Assembly: GCA_024280835.1 (NCBI GenBank)
Contig: JAJRPJ010000008.1
Location: forward strand, 19,730 to 83,729
Source of the DNA: Candidatus Zixiibacteriota bacterium
GTDB taxonomy: Bacteria > Zixibacteria > MSB-5A5 > GN15 > JACZUZ01
DNA length: 64,000 nt
Reading direction: 5' to 3'
In this document: positions 61,168-64,000 of the stretch, piece after piece
How the letters are laid out: the number at the start of each line of letters is the position of its first letter
Numbering within the stretch: the stretch's first letter is position 1
Position numbers and translations under genes: made by a program
The notes under the pieces: generated by a model
Database searches by the model: none
Told to the model about the DNA's origin: nothing
What the model saw: the letters and a program-made list of their open reading frames with translations, nothing else

Positions 61168-62314
61168 AAAAGTTATTATAGACCGCGCTGACCGTCTGTA
61201 TCAGATGGCGCCCCCCTTGCAGAACTTCTATCCGCATACTCTAGCCCTGACCTCCAAAAAATCGACGCCACTTGATTTGGCGCGACCAGTTTGGGGTTCT
61301 CTCGATTCAACGCCTACTCCCGAAACAATTGGCGTAAAACTCACACCCAAGACACTAGAGAAGCTCAAAGAGACAATTGCCAATTGGGCGCTTTCGGAGA
61401 TTTCAGTAAAACTAAATCCTGAGAAAGAGATTCTGGTTGGCTCCAGTGTGCGGAGACTTTTGTCATTGGTAGCTCTAGCCTACTTGGACCCAGGCGATAT
61501 TGCTCTGACCCCCAATCCTGGCTATCCCGCCTATCGGCAAATGATAATCACTTATGGCGCCGAGCCAATTGATTATCGCCTAACTGAGAAACGAGGTTTC
61601 AAGCCGCGTTTCAAACAGTTTTCGGATCGGGTTGGTAAAGCGGCAAAAATCATGTTCCTCAACAATCCACATAATCCCACCGCCAGTGAGTTGCATTCTG
61701 AAGAGCTGGATGAACTACTCTGGCTGGCAGCTAGAGACAATATTCTCATCGTTAATGACGCCGCCTATTATTCATATGCAGAACATGACGGCTCCTCGAT
61801 CCTCGGTTCAGCCAGTGGCAAACGTATCGGGATTGAATTGTATGATATTCCGTTTTTGGTTGGCTCAACAACTATTCGGTTAGCATTTGCAATTGGCTCA
61901 CGTGATCTAATTAGCGGTCTGACCGCGGCTGAAGTAATAACTCCTGACACGCTGTACGAATCGCAAGTTCAAAGCGCTATCACCGAACTTGAGAAATATC
62001 CATCACCTGATCTCAACTCACTACGCGCGCGTATTCGTGACGCCTACCCAGCAGCCTGTCAGTTTTGCGAGTCGATAGGACTTGAGCCAGTTGGCCGCGC
62101 AGGCTTCCCATATCTGTTGGCAAGGATTTCTCGGCGCACTTCGTCACGCGCTTTCTCTTCATCACTTTTGCGCCGTCAAGGCCTAGTCACCTTACCAGCC
62201 ATCGCCTTTGGAGATCTGGGTGAGGGCTATGTCCGACTGGCGTTAACCTCTGGACCATTGCCATTCCAAGAAGCCATTGAGCGTTTAAGTTCTGGAAAAC
62301 TACGAACTGGATAA
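61160..62314 (+). CDS. Fold-type I aminotransferase homologue without the PLP lysine
   Basis: 384 residues. The class I/II aminotransferase frame is clear: EILVGSSVRRLLSLVALAYL, ALTPNPGYPAYRQMI, FLNNPHNPTASEL (phosphate/aspartate loop), VNDAAYYSYAEHD (Asp200, the pyridine-N ligand) and YVRLALTSG (Arg359). But the segment where the internal aldimine lysine should lie reads ELYDIPFLVGSTTIRLAFAIG; Phe232 aligns with the lysine of ELHSFSKxxNMxGWRxGFAVG. The rest of the active site is kept, so it is either a changed enzyme or a binding protein. Related to LL-diaminopimelate aminotransferase-like enzymes by overall pattern. It is followed by folB after 43 bp. Confidence 0.8.
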   Translation: MKKKVIIDRADRLYQMAPPLQNFYPHTLALTSKKSTPLDLARPVWGSLDSTPTPETIGVKLTPKTLEKLKETIANWALSEISVKLNPEKEILVGSSVRRLLSLVALAYLDPGDIALTPNPGYPAYRQMIITYGAEPIDYRLTEKRGFKPRFKQFSDRVGKAAKIMFLNNPHNPTASELHSEELDELLWLAARDNILIVNDAAYYSYAEHDGSSILGSASGKRIGIELYDIPFLVGSTTIRLAFAIGSRDLISGLTAAEVITPDTLYESQVQSAITELEKYPSPDLNSLRARIRDAYPAACQFCESIGLEPVGRAGFPYLLARISRRTSSRAFSSSLLRRQGLVTLPAIAFGDLGEGYVRLALTSGPLPFQEAIERLSSGKLRTG

Positions 62315-62357
62315 TCCAACGGCTACAATTCTGTAGACTCACTAAAGGAAAATAACG

Positions 62358-62756
62358 ATGGATACAATCCGTTTAATGAATATGGTGTTTTATGGCTTTC
62401 ATGGTGTCACTGGCCCCGAGAAAGAAACAGGTCGACGGTTTGAGATTGACTGCGAACTGAAAGTTGATATAGCCGAATCTGGAGCCAGTGACCAGCTTGA
62501 TGACACAATCGACTATAGCGCTGTCTATTTGAAAATTGATGAAATCGTCACTGGCAAGGCCTTTGACCTTGTTGAACGACTCGCCTGTGAAATTGCCAAA
62601 ACTGTTCTGGCATCTTTTGCTATTTATGAGGTCACAGTCCGAGTCCGCAAACTCATTCCACCAATTGTTGGGCATGTCGACTATATAGAAATAGAAGTCA
62701 CTCGCGCTCAGCCCGACACCGATAAACTTTTGGCTCAACAATCATTGCCGATGTAA
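62358..62756 (+). CDS. folB: Dihydroneopterin aldolase
   Basis: Cleaves 7,8-dihydroneopterin in folate synthesis. 132 residues with VFYGFHGVTGPEKETGRRFE, Tyr53 (TIDYSAVY), Glu73 (LVERLA) and Lys98 (RVRKLIPPI), all at the catalytic positions known from E. coli. AAGGA lies 9 nt before ATG. Followed by folK with a short spacer and duplicated end. Confidence 0.94.
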   Translation: MDTIRLMNMVFYGFHGVTGPEKETGRRFEIDCELKVDIAESGASDQLDDTIDYSAVYLKIDEIVTGKAFDLVERLACEIAKTVLASFAIYEVTVRVRKLIPPIVGHVDYIEIEVTRAQPDTDKLLAQQSLPM

Positions 62757-62769
62757 GAAGATGTAAGAG
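62750..62769 (+). repeat. Duplicated 10-bp end of folB
   Basis: GATGTAAGAA (62750-62759) and GATGTAAGAG (62760-62769). The first holds the stop codon of folB. Confidence 0.75.
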
Positions 62770-62801
62770 ACTGACTCTAGAAGCTTTCATAGAAAATCAT
62801 A

Positions 62802-63323
62802 GTGACACTACAACAAACACATACCGTTTTCTTATCTCTCGGCTCCAATCTTGAACCAAGGCTTGAGAATCTGACCAATTGTTCTCAGAGCTTAAATGCT
62901 CTCACAGGCATGGAAGTCTTGGGCGCCAGTAGCATTTATGAATCAGCGGCTCTGGATATGCCCACAGGGACACCAGCTTTTCTCAATCAAGTTTTGAGTA
63001 TAACAACAACACTGAATCCTGAAGAATTGCTCAATGAGACAGAGGCTCTTGAAAAACAATTGGGTCGCACAGAAAAAGGCCAAGCGTTATCACGAACAAT
63101 CGACATTGACATTCTTCTCTATAGCGACAAGACAATTAACACCGACCGTCTGATTATCCCACACCCGCGTCTGCATTTGCGAGCTTTCACTTTGATTCCT
63201 CTCTTGGAACTTGACAATACGCTAAAAAATCCCAACACTGGTCAACCCTATTGCCAGTCGCTCAAAGATGACTTCACTGGCACATTGACTAAGTTTAGCG
63301 CTCAGAGAGTAGCGCTCCTTTGA
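62802..63323 (+). CDS. folK: Hydroxymethyldihydropterin pyrophosphokinase
   Basis: Transfers pyrophosphate from ATP to 6-hydroxymethyl-7,8-dihydropterin. 173 residues with LSLGSNLEPR, SSIYESAALDMP, SRTIDIDILLY and IPHPRLHLRAFTLIPL, all HPPK signatures. Initiates at GTG 62802, with only a weak ribosome site. It precedes a deoxynucleoside kinase, an arrangement common in FCB bacteria. Confidence 0.94.
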   Translation: MTLQQTHTVFLSLGSNLEPRLENLTNCSQSLNALTGMEVLGASSIYESAALDMPTGTPAFLNQVLSITTTLNPEELLNETEALEKQLGRTEKGQALSRTIDIDILLYSDKTINTDRLIIPHPRLHLRAFTLIPLLELDNTLKNPNTGQPYCQSLKDDFTGTLTKFSAQRVALL

Positions 63324-63378
63324 GAGATAATTATTTTAGAAACAATTGGCAAGAACGAATCGAAAGACAAAACACACG

Positions 63379-64000
63379 ATGACAGACATTATTGAAATAC
63401 CTCGTTATATTGCTGTCGAGGGAGTCATAGGTGTTGGCAAAACCACATTCGCCAAATCTCTCGCCGAGGAAATCGACGCTACTTTAGAGTTAGACGAAGG
63501 TTATGACAATCCGTTTCTGAGTGATTTTTATCAAAACCGTGAACGCCATGCTTTCACCACTCAGTTATTCTTTTTGCTCAGCCGTTTTCAGCGTCAGCAA
63601 AGCTTGCGCACACATGACCTTTTCGCCGACCATATTGTCTCTGATTATATTTTTGCGCGTGACTCACTTTTTGCCTCGGTGACACTCTCTGACCGTGAGT
63701 TAACTCTTTATGAAAAAATTATGCCAATTTTGGAGCGTGATATACCAAAACCAGATTTGGTGATCTATCTGCAGGCCTCAACTGAAGTCTTACTCGATAG
63801 AATTCGTCTGCGCAATATCAAAGCCGAGCGCTCTATCAGCAAAGACTATATCAACAAGCTCTGCGAGGCCTACAATCAGTTTTTCTTTCACTACACTGAC
63901 ACACCGCTACTGGTAGTCAAAACCGACAATATTGATTTTGTCAATGAACCAGCCCATCTCGAAGATATAGTCAATCAATTGAAACGCCCGATTCACGGCA
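63379..64000 (+). CDS. Deoxynucleoside kinase (partial, cut by the window edge)
   Basis: ATG 63379; the open frame runs to the end of the window (207 codons) without a stop. It has a P-loop VEGVIGVGKTT, the acidic substrate loop ELDEGYDNPFLSDFY, TTQLFFLLSRFQRQ, a DRSLFASV-like ARDSLFASV (Asp-Arg-type lid) and LVIYLQAST, all typical of deoxyadenosine/deoxyguanosine kinases. It makes dNMPs by salvage. It is the third gene of the folB-folK cluster. Confidence 0.93.
   Translation, partial: MTDIIEIPRYIAVEGVIGVGKTTFAKSLAEEIDATLELDEGYDNPFLSDFYQNRERHAFTTQLFFLLSRFQRQQSLRTHDLFADHIVSDYIFARDSLFASVTLSDRELTLYEKIMPILERDIPKPDLVIYLQASTEVLLDRIRLRNIKAERSISKDYINKLCEAYNQFFFHYTDTPLLVVKTDNIDFVNEPAHLEDIVNQLKRPIHG

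Overview
The window looks like a chromosomal segment of an uncultured Gram-negative bacterium, probably from the FCB side of the tree (Zixibacteria-like or a relative). That placement is inferred, not tested by phylogeny. It rests on a short primary-type sigma factor lacking region 1.1 (as in Bacteroidota and relatives), an outer membrane (beta-barrels, lipoproteins, multihaem conduit), a FlgD-like C-terminal domain on a secreted protease, the futalosine route to menaquinone, and a folB-folK-deoxynucleoside kinase cluster. By eye, GC is in the mid-40s percent.

Layout. 1-3.5 kb: an anti-anti-sigma STAS gene beside what looks like the wreck of its anti-sigma partner, a divergent roadblock-like protein, then acpS and a pyrE interrupted by an in-frame stop. 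3.6-11.4 kb (minus): mqnE-mqnA-mqnC-mqnD-mqnX-ubiX-mqnP-menG, most of the futalosine menaquinone pathway. 11.5-15.8 kb: a glycine-rich lipoprotein with an apparently leaderless promoter, and a plus-strand operon of four genes (DoxX-like, DUF2071, membrane-anchored methyltransferase, 4-TM protein) ending in an interspersed repeat. 15.9-32.2 kb (minus): a complete 14-gene complex I operon nuoA-N, interrupted by a GIY-YIG nuclease gene between nuoE and nuoF and a glutaredoxin between nuoM and nuoN. 32.3-47.2 kb (minus): two PHP-domain proteins, an MFS transporter, a barrel receptor and a secreted metalloprotease, ftcD, a deoxyhypusine-synthase-like protein, DUF3108, a LMW phosphatase, tsaC, a SPOR lipoprotein, and a mannose-1-phosphate guanylyltransferase with an in-frame amber. 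47.4-52.4 kb (minus): a porin-cytochrome extracellular electron conduit under a CRP-like operator. 52.7-56.8 kb (plus): two HDOD proteins and a GT-C glycosyltransferase. 56.8-60 kb (minus): tRNA-Leu, sigma factor and HtrA protease. 60.3-64 kb (plus): class II aldolase, an aminotransferase-like protein without the PLP lysine, folB, folK and a deoxynucleoside kinase cut by the window edge.

Together the respiratory genes describe an electron path: complex I reduces menaquinone made by the mqn cluster, and the decahaem/porin/multihaem lipoprotein set could carry electrons across the outer membrane to an extracellular acceptor. The CRP-like palindrome sits close to position -62 of a predicted promoter for that conduit, which suggests regulated expression.

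The most unusual genome-wide feature is a set of short degenerate tandem repeats (mostly 12-16 bp units, 2-5 copies) sitting on gene junctions. They often copy the stop codon of the upstream gene or the start region of the downstream gene.
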